A stretch of DNA of 33,013 nucleotides from Flavobacteriales bacterium (GTDB lineage Bacteria > Bacteroidota > Bacteroidia > NORP154), in the NCBI GenBank assembly GCA_012965955.1, contig DTRK01000111.1, positions 559 to 33,571 of the forward strand. The letters run 5' to 3'. Made by a program: the position numbers and the translations under genes. The notes below the pieces were generated by a model that searched no databases, had not been told where the DNA came from, and saw only the letters and a program-made list of their open reading frames with translations. Every line of letters starts with the position of its first letter. Positions within the stretch are counted from its first letter, which is position 1. Below are positions 7,064 to 14,281 of the stretch, in pieces.

Positions 7064-7834
7064 CTATCGTAGAACAGTGAACTTATGCTGCTCCATAATT
7101 CCATCGGATTTAATAGTTAGAAAATATACTCCGTTGGCCAAGGTGGAGATATTGATCATTTCATTGATTTCTCGACCTTCGACAATTGATTGAAGACGCC
7201 CTTGAGAATCGATGATCTGAATCTGAAAATCATTGGGTTTGGCAGAAGCAAATTGTACTCGAAGGGCATCCCTCGCAGGATTAGGACTTAATTGTAATAC
7301 CGGTGAAGTGCTTGAATATTCACCAACACCAGGCAGAACCCCGTAAAAGTTCCTTATAGCATTTGCTATCGTATTTGTATCATTTGCTCCGAAGCCAGTG
7401 TTGTTAAGAAAAAGTACTTCATGTGTTGCGCCGGCTACCACCACCACAGTAGGCATAGCCATCCCTCCATAGTATGCAACCTGATAAGCCCCAGAGTCGA
7501 AGGGAACCGAGTTATATCCATTAGCGGTTACCCAATTAGAAATATCGGTACATGAATAGGCATCGTCGAAACCAAAATGATAAAAGCGTACTTGACCAGG
7601 AAACTCTATATCCATTTGGTCATGCATCTCATCCAATTTATCTCCTGCGGTGATACAAGAGCCACAGGAAAGCATGAAGAATTCAATGATTACAACATTA
7701 TTCGAATCTAAAGTTGCAAATAGGTTGTGATAAATACCATTGCAATCGTCGGTGGTAAAATCCAGTGCTGTAGTCTGAGCCTTTGCTATTAGCATGATCA
7801 TTAACAAGAACAATGTGATTGCTATCCTCTTCAT
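7064..7834 (-). CDS. Secreted thioredoxin-like protein with T9SS sorting domain
   Basis: 256 residues. Signal peptide 1-19 (cleaved before QTTALDF). A thioredoxin fold covers about 22-165: strand VVIIEFFMLSCGSC with the active-site pair Cys57-Gly-Ser-Cys60, and the cis-proline loop GGMAMPTVVVV. An insertion around 75-105 (FGFDDAYSCTDISNWVTANGY) contains an extra Cys. CGSC resembles redox proteins such as Sco- or DsbE-like factors more than bulk thioredoxin (CGPC). Residues about 175-256 are a T9SS type A sorting domain (LSPNPARD..LANGVYFLTIKSDG). It is first in an operon with the multicopper oxidase, which suggests thiol or copper-centre maintenance for secreted cuproproteins, but that role is inferred. 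An inverted repeat at 7866-7881 lies in its promoter region. Confidence 0.85.
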   Translation of the reverse strand: MKRIAITLFLLMIMLIAKAQTTALDFTTDDCNGIYHNLFATLDSNNVVIIEFFMLSCGSCITAGDKLDEMHDQMDIEFPGQVRFYHFGFDDAYSCTDISNWVTANGYNSVPFDSGAYQVAYYGGMAMPTVVVVAGATHEVLFLNNTGFGANDTNTIANAIRNFYGVLPGVGEYSSTSPVLQLSPNPARDALRVQFASAKPNDFQIQIIDSQGRLQSIVEGREINEMINISTLANGVYFLTIKSDGIMEQHKFTVLR

Positions 7835-7865
7835 TATTACATTTTATTGCAAGTTATAAATTTTC

Positions 7866-7881
7866 CCGGGTATTCTCCCGG
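7866..7881. promoter_or_regulatory. Inverted repeat CCGGG-N6-CCCGG upstream of the thioredoxin/multicopper oxidase operon
   Basis: CCGGG (7866-7870), TATTCT, CCCGG (7877-7881). The GC-rich arms stand out in an AT-rich intergenic stretch, 32-47 bp upstream of the ATG at 7834, where an operator or 5' hairpin would act on this minus-strand operon. No matching second site was found in the window. Confidence 0.35.
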
Positions 7882-8086
7882 CACTCCAATACAAGAGAGG
7901 TTAACCATTCAGAATTTATCAAATCTGATTGATCTTTTAGGTGGTCTCGGCTCATTAAGCGAGTAGGTGTGGCTCCAATTGATCGAGACTATAATTTTAA
8001 CAATTCATCCTTCGGTCTACTAACAATAATATAAAAATAATAGAAATGGAATGATAGAGAGTCGCCATATACCTGATAAACTCATT

Positions 8087-8222
8087 TCACAACAACCATT
8101 CTTTTTGTGTCCACCAACCCTCCATCAACCTCAACACTGTACAGATAGGATCATCTGGCAAGTTAGTTGTCGATATTATCAGCAACTTGAACAGTATAAG
8201 AACCAGCAGGAATATTGCTTTC
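8087..8222 (-). pseudogene. Decayed remnant of a secreted protein's C-terminus (T9SS-like domain)
   Basis: On the minus strand one frame reads YLYSVEVDGGLVDTKRMVVVK followed by a stop near 8089, which is a typical T9SS sorting-domain end. Just upstream, another frame reads NLPDDPI where LPDGSY would be expected, consistent with loss of one base. Further upstream IPAGSYTVQVADNIDN ends at a stop. The pieces look like the end of a secreted protein gene broken by a frameshift and stops. No complete gene is present. The flanking stretch 7882-8086 holds nothing I recognise. Confidence 0.5.
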
Positions 8223-8468
8223 GATAGTTTACGAATCCAACAATACATGAATTGTCCCCCAACAGGCAATGAAGCAGGATTATTGGGATATTGGAACTTT
8301 GAGAAAGAAACAGGTACTACCACTGCAGACCAAACCAGCTATGGGAATGACGGCACTTTAAATGGTGGTGTAACTTGAAGTACAGATGTACCTCCTTGTG
8401 ACACAACCTTATCTGTAGACACCTGTATCTACACTGATACCATCATTGTGTATGATACTATAGCAGTG
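8205..8468 (+). pseudogene. LamG-domain protein fragment with an internal stop
   Basis: The plus-strand frame reads IQQYMNCPPTGNEAGLLGYW, NFEKETGTTTADQTSYGNDG and TLNGGVT, then TGA, then STDVPPCDTTL and CIYTDTIIVYDTIAV, then TAA (8468-8470). The first part matches the end of a LamG/concanavalin-like domain (GLLGYWNFEeGtGTTa.DqtsnGNdGtlnG). The residue after GGVT is usually Trp in this family, so TGG to TGA is the likely inactivating change, and the second part is the usual Thr/Asp-rich linker. There is no intact start, N-terminus or C-terminus. The second stop lies exactly where repeat copy B begins. Confidence 0.6.
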
Positions 8469-8623
8469 TAAGACCCCCTAATCAGGACCAATTTCATCGC
8501 GAAGTGATGGAATTGAATCCTGTCCCCGGGGACACGTGGGGGGACACTTTTTCAAATTTGCTCCCATTTTTCATAGATTTACTTATCCAATCTCCTTTAT
8601 CCACTTATTGACTCTGCCATGAA
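8469..8623 (+). repeat. Dispersed repeat, copy B, carrying the leader and start codon of the following gene
   Basis: Same element as 3035-3195: CAGGACCAATT; hairpin (AATTTCATC 8490-8498, loop GCGAAGT, GATGGAATT 8506-8514); TGAATCCTGTCCCC; GGGGACAC boxes around CACGTG; the block AAATTTGCTCCC; CATAGATTTACTTA; and GCCATGAA. The hairpin is kept although bases differ between copies, with one pair T:G here and C:G in copy A. TTTG (8557-8560), 19 bp, TACTTA is promoter-like and in the same position as in copy A. Here the terminal ATG (8619) starts a full gene, so the element may supply a promoter and leader. Confidence 0.8.
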
Positions 8624-9293
8624 TAAATTTCTGCCATTTCTATTTTTAATGTTTAGCGTTTCGCTCTCATTTGGGCAAATTAACGCTACAACCTCTGAGG
8701 GTAAACACGTACTATTAAATGAAGATGGGACATGGGAATATGCCAAGGAAAAGGCGGAGCCAGTGGGAAATACTGCTCCTGACAAGGCTCCCGTTGCATC
8801 GGGGTTATGCGACTATAAAACCAATGAAATTGACGAATTTACAGGTGTAAAGAAGGTGATAATGAAAGAGCAGGACCTTATTTCAGATACTCCAGAAGAA
8901 TTTAAAAAGTACTATCGAAATCAAGAATTAACCAATGCACAAGTTTATTGCGCCAGAGTGGATGATAAAAAGGCGGTTTATATTAATTGGAAACTCAACA
9001 CTGATTCAGCCTACAAAATATTTGGGTCGATTCAGAGCGACTCTAAGTTTATGGTTAAATTGGTAAGTGGAGACATAGTTGATCTTGTATTTCTCAAGAG
9101 TAACACCGGAGATAGTAACGACAGCCTTAAATACACGACCTATCATAGCTACTGTCTTTTGGGTGATGAATCGGTACAGGCACTTCAGAAAAGTCCAGTA
9201 GAAAAAATAAGAATGTATTGGAGTAAAGGATATAAGGAATATCCTGTTGTAGAGCCGAATCTGTTTATAGATCAGTTACCCTGCATTGAATAG
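8619..9293 (+). CDS. Secreted protein of unknown function with GKxVLLNEDGTWEY motif
   Basis: 224 residues. Signal peptide 1-20 (hydrophobic FLPFLFLMFSVSLSFG, cleavage near GQ). The first mature residues, ATTSEGKHVLLNEDGTWEYA, match the short motif (K-V-L-L-x-D-D-G-T-W-x-Y) found at the N-terminus of DUF3157-like Bacteroidota proteins. The rest (about 60-224) has three or four Cys residues (CDYKTNEID, VYCARVDD, YHSYCLLG, QLPCIE) and predicted beta strands with no recognised domain. There is no T9SS domain, so it is probably periplasmic. Its start codon and promoter lie in dispersed repeat copy B. The 225 bases downstream hold nothing clear except a small hairpin (9497-9509). Confidence 0.75.
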   Translation: MNKFLPFLFLMFSVSLSFGQINATTSEGKHVLLNEDGTWEYAKEKAEPVGNTAPDKAPVASGLCDYKTNEIDEFTGVKKVIMKEQDLISDTPEEFKKYYRNQELTNAQVYCARVDDKKAVYINWKLNTDSAYKIFGSIQSDSKFMVKLVSGDIVDLVFLKSNTGDSNDSLKYTTYHSYCLLGDESVQALQKSPVEKIRMYWSKGYKEYPVVEPNLFIDQLPCIE

Positions 9294-9496
9294 AAAAGAA
9301 AACTCCCATACTGGATTAGGATAGTCAGGTATCACTTCAAGTGTTTCTTCTGGCTGATTGGATGGGAAAAACTACCGGAACTCAAGAAAGGCATGGGGTG
9401 AGTGTTTAACTGCGTTTGTGCTTATGAAACATTGTGAGAAGCACTATTAACCGTGGCAAAAGCAGGTGGTGTGATTTAACGCGGGGGACGAAACTT

Positions 9497-9509
9497 CCGC
9501 CAAAGGCGG
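9497..9509 (-). terminator. Possible weak hairpin terminator after the 775-residue propeller gene
   Basis: CCGCC-AAA-GGCGG lies 10 bp past the stop of the minus-strand gene. On the minus strand the hairpin is followed by AAGTTTCG, not a clear T run, so termination by this element is doubtful. Confidence 0.25.
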
Positions 9510-9518
9510 CTAAAAAGC

Positions 9519-11846
9519 TTATTTGCTCAATACAAATCGTTTTGAACGGACCTGTTCCCCGTTCTCTATTTTAATAAGGTAAACACCGCTTTCAACATCA
9601 TTAAGTTCCATAGAGTATTTTGAGTCTTTGGTATTACCCATCCTGACAATGCGGCCAAGCAGGTCTGTGACCGTTATTGCGACATTACCGTGAAAACTCT
9701 CATGAAGCTCGATGTTCAGTACCCCGTTTGTAGGATTGGGATAGACCACAAAGTTGTGGCCTTCAGAAAATTCTATGCCAGGTAGAATGTTTTCTGGTTC
9801 TATCCTGACAACGGTGTTAAGCGTTTCATTTACATACCAAATATACCCCTGCGTCCCAACTTTTAACCCGCATATCCCTTGCTGCCCGGTTTGGATCCTG
9901 CCCAGTTCAATGGCACTCGTACCCGAAATATCATAAATGACAATATCTCCAGTCGAATGATCACTTACCACAAGGTGATTGCCTACGACATCTATCCCAC
10001 TCGGCTCCGTTAAGCCGGAATCAATTAATACCTCCCATGTTACATTCACTACTGCTTTATGATCGAGAAAAGACTCACTTGGTGAGGACAGATTAGAACC
10101 CAGTGTTCCGGAGTTGATATCAAGCCTTAGGACCCGGTCATTTCCAACATCGACAATATATAGCCAGCCTGTTGTTTTATCCAGAACCAGGTGGCTGGGG
10201 ATCTCCCCGTCTCTCAGTACATCTATTTCGGTATACCGTCTTACTATTCCATCCGTGTGATCTGAATTGCCCGGGCCGTGGTCATCCATGAAATTATACT
10301 GCGCAATATCTTGGTTGTAACCGTCATAAACCCAAAAAATATTGTCTGCTTCATGGGCTATGCCCATGCAATTGGGGCTTTGATGCAGCATATCTAAATG
10401 ACTGCCGTTTCCACCTGAAGGCATGGCAAATATGCTTAGGTCACTTGACCAGAGCGTTGGGCCTGCAAAAATACCGGGAGGCGTATTGTGATTAGCATCC
10501 TGAATAGCGGTGGAGGTTGCAAAATTTATGTTGTCATCACTGAAAGCGATGGCTGAGGGCAATGACATGAAATGCCATGCATTTCCGTCTTCCCGATACT
10601 CTGAAGTTTGATTTGTCTCTCCCGGATTTTCGAACCTGATTACACTCCCCCCTGAACCCTCAGTTCCTTTATTGATAACCCATAAGGCATTACTTATCGG
10701 GTGGAAGTCAAGATCCTGCGGAGTATTGACCTGATCCGATATTGTTCCGATAGTTGTATATGTTTCTGTACCAATAAGGTAACTGTTAATTATGTCGGGA
10801 CTGGACCCAGGATCTCCTATAATAACGTCTTTAGTTAATTCATCATTTGCAGTATTTTGATCAGGATTTCCATTAATGTTACTGGCCCATACTTTCAAAT
10901 TATAGCTTCCGGTTGTGGCAGCGTTCCAGGTCGTGGCGTGGTTAAAAGTATAACTGGCGAGCGAAGCGATATTGACACTGCTCACAGTAGCAGTAACAGT
11001 ACTCCCGTTATCAATAGAATAATTAATATCAAAATCAGTGATGGTAGCAGATCCCAGGTTGTTTATTGTGCCGTTAACGGTAAATGGCGCATCGGCTAAA
11101 AGCAAGTAAGGAGAAACATCAATGCTGGTTAAATCTATGTCGAAATTGGGCTGGGTACCGTAGATAAACTCATAGTAAACGTTATCAGCATAATTATTAC
11201 CCGATCCCGAAATAGGAGTAATTGATGGCGAACCCGCCACAGAGATAGCGGTTGATCCGTCAATCTGCACTCCAATCGTCACGCCACCACTTGTACCGGT
11301 AGAATGACGCTGGTCTACAATATATATTTTATCCGTGCTTTCTTCCAGTACAATTGACCAATACGAAAACGCACCTCCTAATGTATAAGAAGAAAAGAAC
11401 ACCCAATGCTGCCTGTTCGGTGTGTTGCCAAATGTTTTGATGACAATATTGTCATTTGAACCGGTCCCTTCCACGCCCCAGACACAAATTGAATTATCAG
11501 GAATATTAGTGGAAGGCAAGCTGGTATTGGCATAAGGTGGCACAGTGGCAGCAGAAAGGTCAAAGGTCAGCACACCAGAGGTTGACACCTTGTATTGAGT
11601 AACAACGCCTCCGTTAAAGGAAAAAGAAAACGGGATGGATTGTGCGCTTGTCCATGCTGGTGTAGAGGCTGAACCTGCATGTATGGAAGTCCATGATCCG
11701 TCCAGGGTACTTATCGTAGCTTCATCGCCAGTGTTCAACCCTCCTGGATTCCCCGGGAAATCCAAATAAGGGAGGTAATAATATTGCGCGAACACCGTAG
11801 CTGTACTTAAGCATAATATGGCAAATACTGCAAATAACTTCTTCAT
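9519..11846 (-). CDS. Secreted CARDB plus NHL-type beta-propeller protein with T9SS sorting domain (paralog 1)
   Basis: 775 residues. Signal peptide 1-20 (cleaved near VFAQ). Residues about 22-230 form a beta-rich N-terminal module (YYLPYLDFPGNPG..SIPFSFSFNGG..). About 232-345 is a CARDB-like domain (VNGTINNLGSATITDFDINY). About 355-690 is a beta-propeller with repeated blades (TPQDLDFHPISNALWVINKG, GWLYIVDVGNDRVLRLDINS, EPSGIDVVGNHLVVSDHSTG, GYIWYVNETLNTVVRIEP). Near the middle is a His/Asp-rich segment, SHLDMLHQS..MGIAHE..DHGPGNSDHTDG. The last 75 residues are a T9SS type A sorting domain (VVYPNPTNG..VESGVYLIKIENGE). It is divergent from a paralog at 12059 that shares CARDB, propeller and sorting domain but not the N-terminal module. 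It probably acts on the cell surface; ligand unknown. Confidence 0.82.
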   Translation of the reverse strand: MKKLFAVFAILCLSTATVFAQYYYLPYLDFPGNPGGLNTGDEATISTLDGSWTSIHAGSASTPAWTSAQSIPFSFSFNGGVVTQYKVSTSGVLTFDLSAATVPPYANTSLPSTNIPDNSICVWGVEGTGSNDNIVIKTFGNTPNRQHWVFFSSYTLGGAFSYWSIVLEESTDKIYIVDQRHSTGTSGGVTIGVQIDGSTAISVAGSPSITPISGSGNNYADNVYYEFIYGTQPNFDIDLTSIDVSPYLLLADAPFTVNGTINNLGSATITDFDINYSIDNGSTVTATVSSVNIASLASYTFNHATTWNAATTGSYNLKVWASNINGNPDQNTANDELTKDVIIGDPGSSPDIINSYLIGTETYTTIGTISDQVNTPQDLDFHPISNALWVINKGTEGSGGSVIRFENPGETNQTSEYREDGNAWHFMSLPSAIAFSDDNINFATSTAIQDANHNTPPGIFAGPTLWSSDLSIFAMPSGGNGSHLDMLHQSPNCMGIAHEADNIFWVYDGYNQDIAQYNFMDDHGPGNSDHTDGIVRRYTEIDVLRDGEIPSHLVLDKTTGWLYIVDVGNDRVLRLDINSGTLGSNLSSPSESFLDHKAVVNVTWEVLIDSGLTEPSGIDVVGNHLVVSDHSTGDIVIYDISGTSAIELGRIQTGQQGICGLKVGTQGYIWYVNETLNTVVRIEPENILPGIEFSEGHNFVVYPNPTNGVLNIELHESFHGNVAITVTDLLGRIVRMGNTKDSKYSMELNDVESGVYLIKIENGEQVRSKRFVLSK

Positions 11847-11964
11847 AATCAGTTTGGAATTATAGATTATTAATCGAGCTCTTGATTTACACGTTCCATT
11901 ATGTATTCATCCTCCTTGTAGGCATCATGAAATTTCCCCTAAGTTAACAATTCTTACCCAATTA

Positions 11965-11986
11965 TATTTAAGTATTTGCTTAAATA
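11965..11986. promoter_or_regulatory. Operator-like palindrome TATTTAAG-N6-CTTAAATA in the divergent propeller promoter region
   Basis: Perfect 8-bp inverted arms around TATTTG. It is identical at 20 of 22 positions to the site at 3265-3286 upstream of the MbnP-like gene. The TTG of the spacer is the -33 element of the promoter described at 11975-12006. The intergenic region is shared by both propeller genes, so a regulator here could control both. Start codons lie 73 bp to the right and 119 bp to the left. Confidence 0.6.
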
Positions 11987-12006
11987 CACAAGTATTGTTA
12001 TTTTTG
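11975..12006 (+). promoter_or_regulatory. Bacteroidota-type promoter for the 694-residue propeller gene
   Basis: TTTG (11975-11978), a 20-bp spacer, then a perfect TATTTTTG (11999-12006). Spacing and sequence equal the tRNA promoter at 2837-2867. The predicted transcript starts near 12013 and leaves a leader of about 45 nt before the ATG at 12059. The -33 element lies inside the palindrome 11965-11986, so a protein bound there would compete with RNA polymerase. Confidence 0.65.
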
Positions 12007-12058
12007 TGTGGAATAAAACTTAATCGAACAAAAAACACCTATTCAAAACACCACACCC

Positions 12059-14143
12059 ATGAAGAGAATTACCCTTTTAATCGGAATAATTTGTTGTAGC
12101 CTGTCATACACCAATGCCCAGTGCCCGGGAGGACAGGTAGAAGTAACGATAGATGTCGCTGTGGACCAGTACGGGTATGAAGTCTATTGGGAGCTGCTTC
12201 CCAATGGCAACAACTGCGGAAACGGAACAATAGCGTCTGGAGGAAATACCAATGTAGGATGCGGTGGGGGTGGAGCCCAGAACCAGAACATGAGTGGGTA
12301 TGCCAACAACAGCACCAACAATGAAGGCCCCTGGTGTTTAACTGATGGTTCAGATTATGACATCTTCTTCGTCGATGATTGGGCTGATGGAGGTGCAACA
12401 TTTACAGTAAATATTGAAGGTTTCCCGGTTTATACATTTACTGGAACTGGGTCAGACGAAACATTTACGTTCACTGCTTCAGGGCCACCTGCCCTTGACG
12501 CTTCTGTTATTAGCATTGAGGTATACGATTTTGTGGAGGCGGGTAATATTTCGATTACCGGTGACATAAAGAACTTGGGTACAACGACTATCACATCCTT
12601 TGATCTCAGTTACTCCATTGATAATGGTGCTGCGGTTACCGAAAACATTAGCGCGTTGAGTCTCGCTCCCTTCGCAACCTATGAATTTGATCATAGTACA
12701 ACCTGGACTGCAAATACAGCTGCTACTTACTCCTTAAAGGTGTGGGTGAACAATGTTAATGGAGCAGGTGATGATGATGATATATCAAATGACGATATGA
12801 CCAAGACAGTCACTATTATTGAACCAATTCCTAATATCATGTCCAGCTACACGTCTGATACGATAACGCTGTCATATGACATGATCGGCACGAGTAGCGA
12901 CCAGGTGAGCAAACCTCAGGATCTAGACTTTCATCCCAATGGAGAACTCTGGGTAGTCAACAGGGGAATCGGAGGTGACGTTAGCGGTGGTGGTGGAACT
13001 ACAGTTACGTTCACTGATCCGGGCGGAACGGGTCAATCCTCTTTGTATAGAAAGGACCAGAATTCCAAACATTTTATGAATTCGCCGACAGGTGTTGCAT
13101 TCTCACTAAACGGCAATTTCTCAACATCTCCAGGTATGTATGACGCAAATTTTGGTAGTGGAAGCCCATTTACAGGACCCGCGCTTTGGTCAAGTGATCC
13201 TTTGGTTTATGCACAACCTTCCGGCGGGAATGGCAGTCATCTGGACATGCTGCACGCCAGTTCGTATGCGATGGGGATAGCGCATGAAACCGGAAATGTA
13301 TTCTGGATCTTTGATGGAAACAACAATGATATTGTAAGGTATGACTTCGCGTCTGACCATGGGCCTGGAAATACTGATCATGGTGATGGAAAGATAAGAC
13401 GCTTCACGGGAATGTCCGTCAGTCGAATTGATGACGTCATCGGATCGCACATGGAACTCCACAAGAGCTCAGGTTGGTTGTATATCGTTGATAATGGTAA
13501 CCAACGTGTGCTGCGTTTGGATATTAACTCTGGAAGTGTTGGCGGCACACCATCCTATGGTCCATGGGAAACCCTTGCTGAATACAAGAATGTAGACGGA
13601 GCTACCTGGGAAACTGTCGTTGATTCAGGGCTGGTTGAGCCGTCTGGCATAGATGTAGTTGATGATAGAATGATCGTTACGGATCACGCTACTGGAGACA
13701 TCATCATTTATGATATCTCTTCGATGCCTGCCGTGGAAATTAAGCGCATTGTAACAGGCAATCCTGGAATAATGGGTACGGTAATCGGACCTGAAGGTCG
13801 GATATGGTATGTTAATTATACAATGAATGAGGTCATTAAGATTGAGCCAAGCGATATAATTACTACACCACCGCCATTGGCAATTGATGAGGCCAATAGC
13901 GGTGGGAAATTTTCGATGTATCCCAATCCATCCAATGGGCAGGTAACCATTAACATTGGGTCAGTACAATCGAGCACGGCACTGCTTATTGTACAGGACA
14001 TGTTTGGCAAGACGGTATTTGAATCCAGGGCTAAGAATGGATCTATGACTCTGAATCTGTCGGATTATGCTGCGGGGATATTCATGATCAGTTTAGAGGA
14101 CAACGGCTCTCTAACCACTGAAAGGCTGGTAATTCAGAAATAA
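12059..14143 (+). CDS. Secreted CARDB plus NHL-type beta-propeller protein with T9SS sorting domain (paralog 2)
   Basis: 694 residues. Signal peptide 1-20 (cleaved near NAQ). The N-terminal module (about 22-145, QCPGGQVEVTIDVAVDQYGYEVYWELLPNG) is Gly/Asn-rich with several Cys and is unlike that of the divergent paralog. About 150-260 is CARDB-like (ISITGDIKNLGTTTITSFDLSY). About 265-605 is a propeller with blades parallel to paralog 1 (KPQDLDFHPNGELWVVNRG, GWLYIVDNGNQRVLRLDINS, EPSGIDVVDDRMIVTDHATG, GRIWYVNYTMNEVIKIEP) and the same His/Asp segment SHLDMLHAS..MGIAHE..DHGPGNTDHGDG. The end (about 615-694) is a T9SS sorting domain (MYPNPSNGQ..DYAAGIFMISLEDNG). A strong promoter and the palindrome shared with the MbnP operon precede it, and a clear terminator follows. 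Function unknown; the conserved His/Asp cluster could bind metal or form an active site. Confidence 0.83.
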   Translation: MKRITLLIGIICCSLSYTNAQCPGGQVEVTIDVAVDQYGYEVYWELLPNGNNCGNGTIASGGNTNVGCGGGGAQNQNMSGYANNSTNNEGPWCLTDGSDYDIFFVDDWADGGATFTVNIEGFPVYTFTGTGSDETFTFTASGPPALDASVISIEVYDFVEAGNISITGDIKNLGTTTITSFDLSYSIDNGAAVTENISALSLAPFATYEFDHSTTWTANTAATYSLKVWVNNVNGAGDDDDISNDDMTKTVTIIEPIPNIMSSYTSDTITLSYDMIGTSSDQVSKPQDLDFHPNGELWVVNRGIGGDVSGGGGTTVTFTDPGGTGQSSLYRKDQNSKHFMNSPTGVAFSLNGNFSTSPGMYDANFGSGSPFTGPALWSSDPLVYAQPSGGNGSHLDMLHASSYAMGIAHETGNVFWIFDGNNNDIVRYDFASDHGPGNTDHGDGKIRRFTGMSVSRIDDVIGSHMELHKSSGWLYIVDNGNQRVLRLDINSGSVGGTPSYGPWETLAEYKNVDGATWETVVDSGLVEPSGIDVVDDRMIVTDHATGDIIIYDISSMPAVEIKRIVTGNPGIMGTVIGPEGRIWYVNYTMNEVIKIEPSDIITTPPPLAIDEANSGGKFSMYPNPSNGQVTINIGSVQSSTALLIVQDMFGKTVFESRAKNGSMTLNLSDYAAGIFMISLEDNGSLTTERLVIQK

Positions 14144-14174
14144 TAATATTTGGTTTATTAAACATTCGTAATTG

Positions 14175-14226
14175 AAGGGCAGTCCTCAGGTATGCGCTTG
14201 CGCAAATCAGGACTCGCCCTTTTTTT
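14175..14226 (+). terminator. Strong rho-independent terminator after the propeller gene
   Basis: AAGGGC-A-GTCCT ... AGGAC-TC-GCCCTT, with an inner hairpin TGCGC-TT-GCGCA, followed by a run of T. It lies 31 bp past the stop at 14143, and the T run is on the plus strand, so it ends the rightward transcript. The opposite side lacks a matching T run. Confidence 0.85.
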
Positions 14227-14281
14227 ATTGAGGCTTAAGGAGATTGATACAATCCTTTTAAGCTTAGATTCAAAGAAAGCC

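Noticed and set aside
7834-7860. A degenerate copy of the TATTTAAG palindrome upstream of the thioredoxin-like gene
   Set aside because: Aligned on its TTGC, only about half of the arm positions match, which is what AT-rich sequence gives by chance.
9294-9518. Possible small gene or RNA between the DUF3157-like gene and the propeller gene
   Set aside because: No frame with a signal peptide or domain, no promoter match, and only a small hairpin at 9497-9509.
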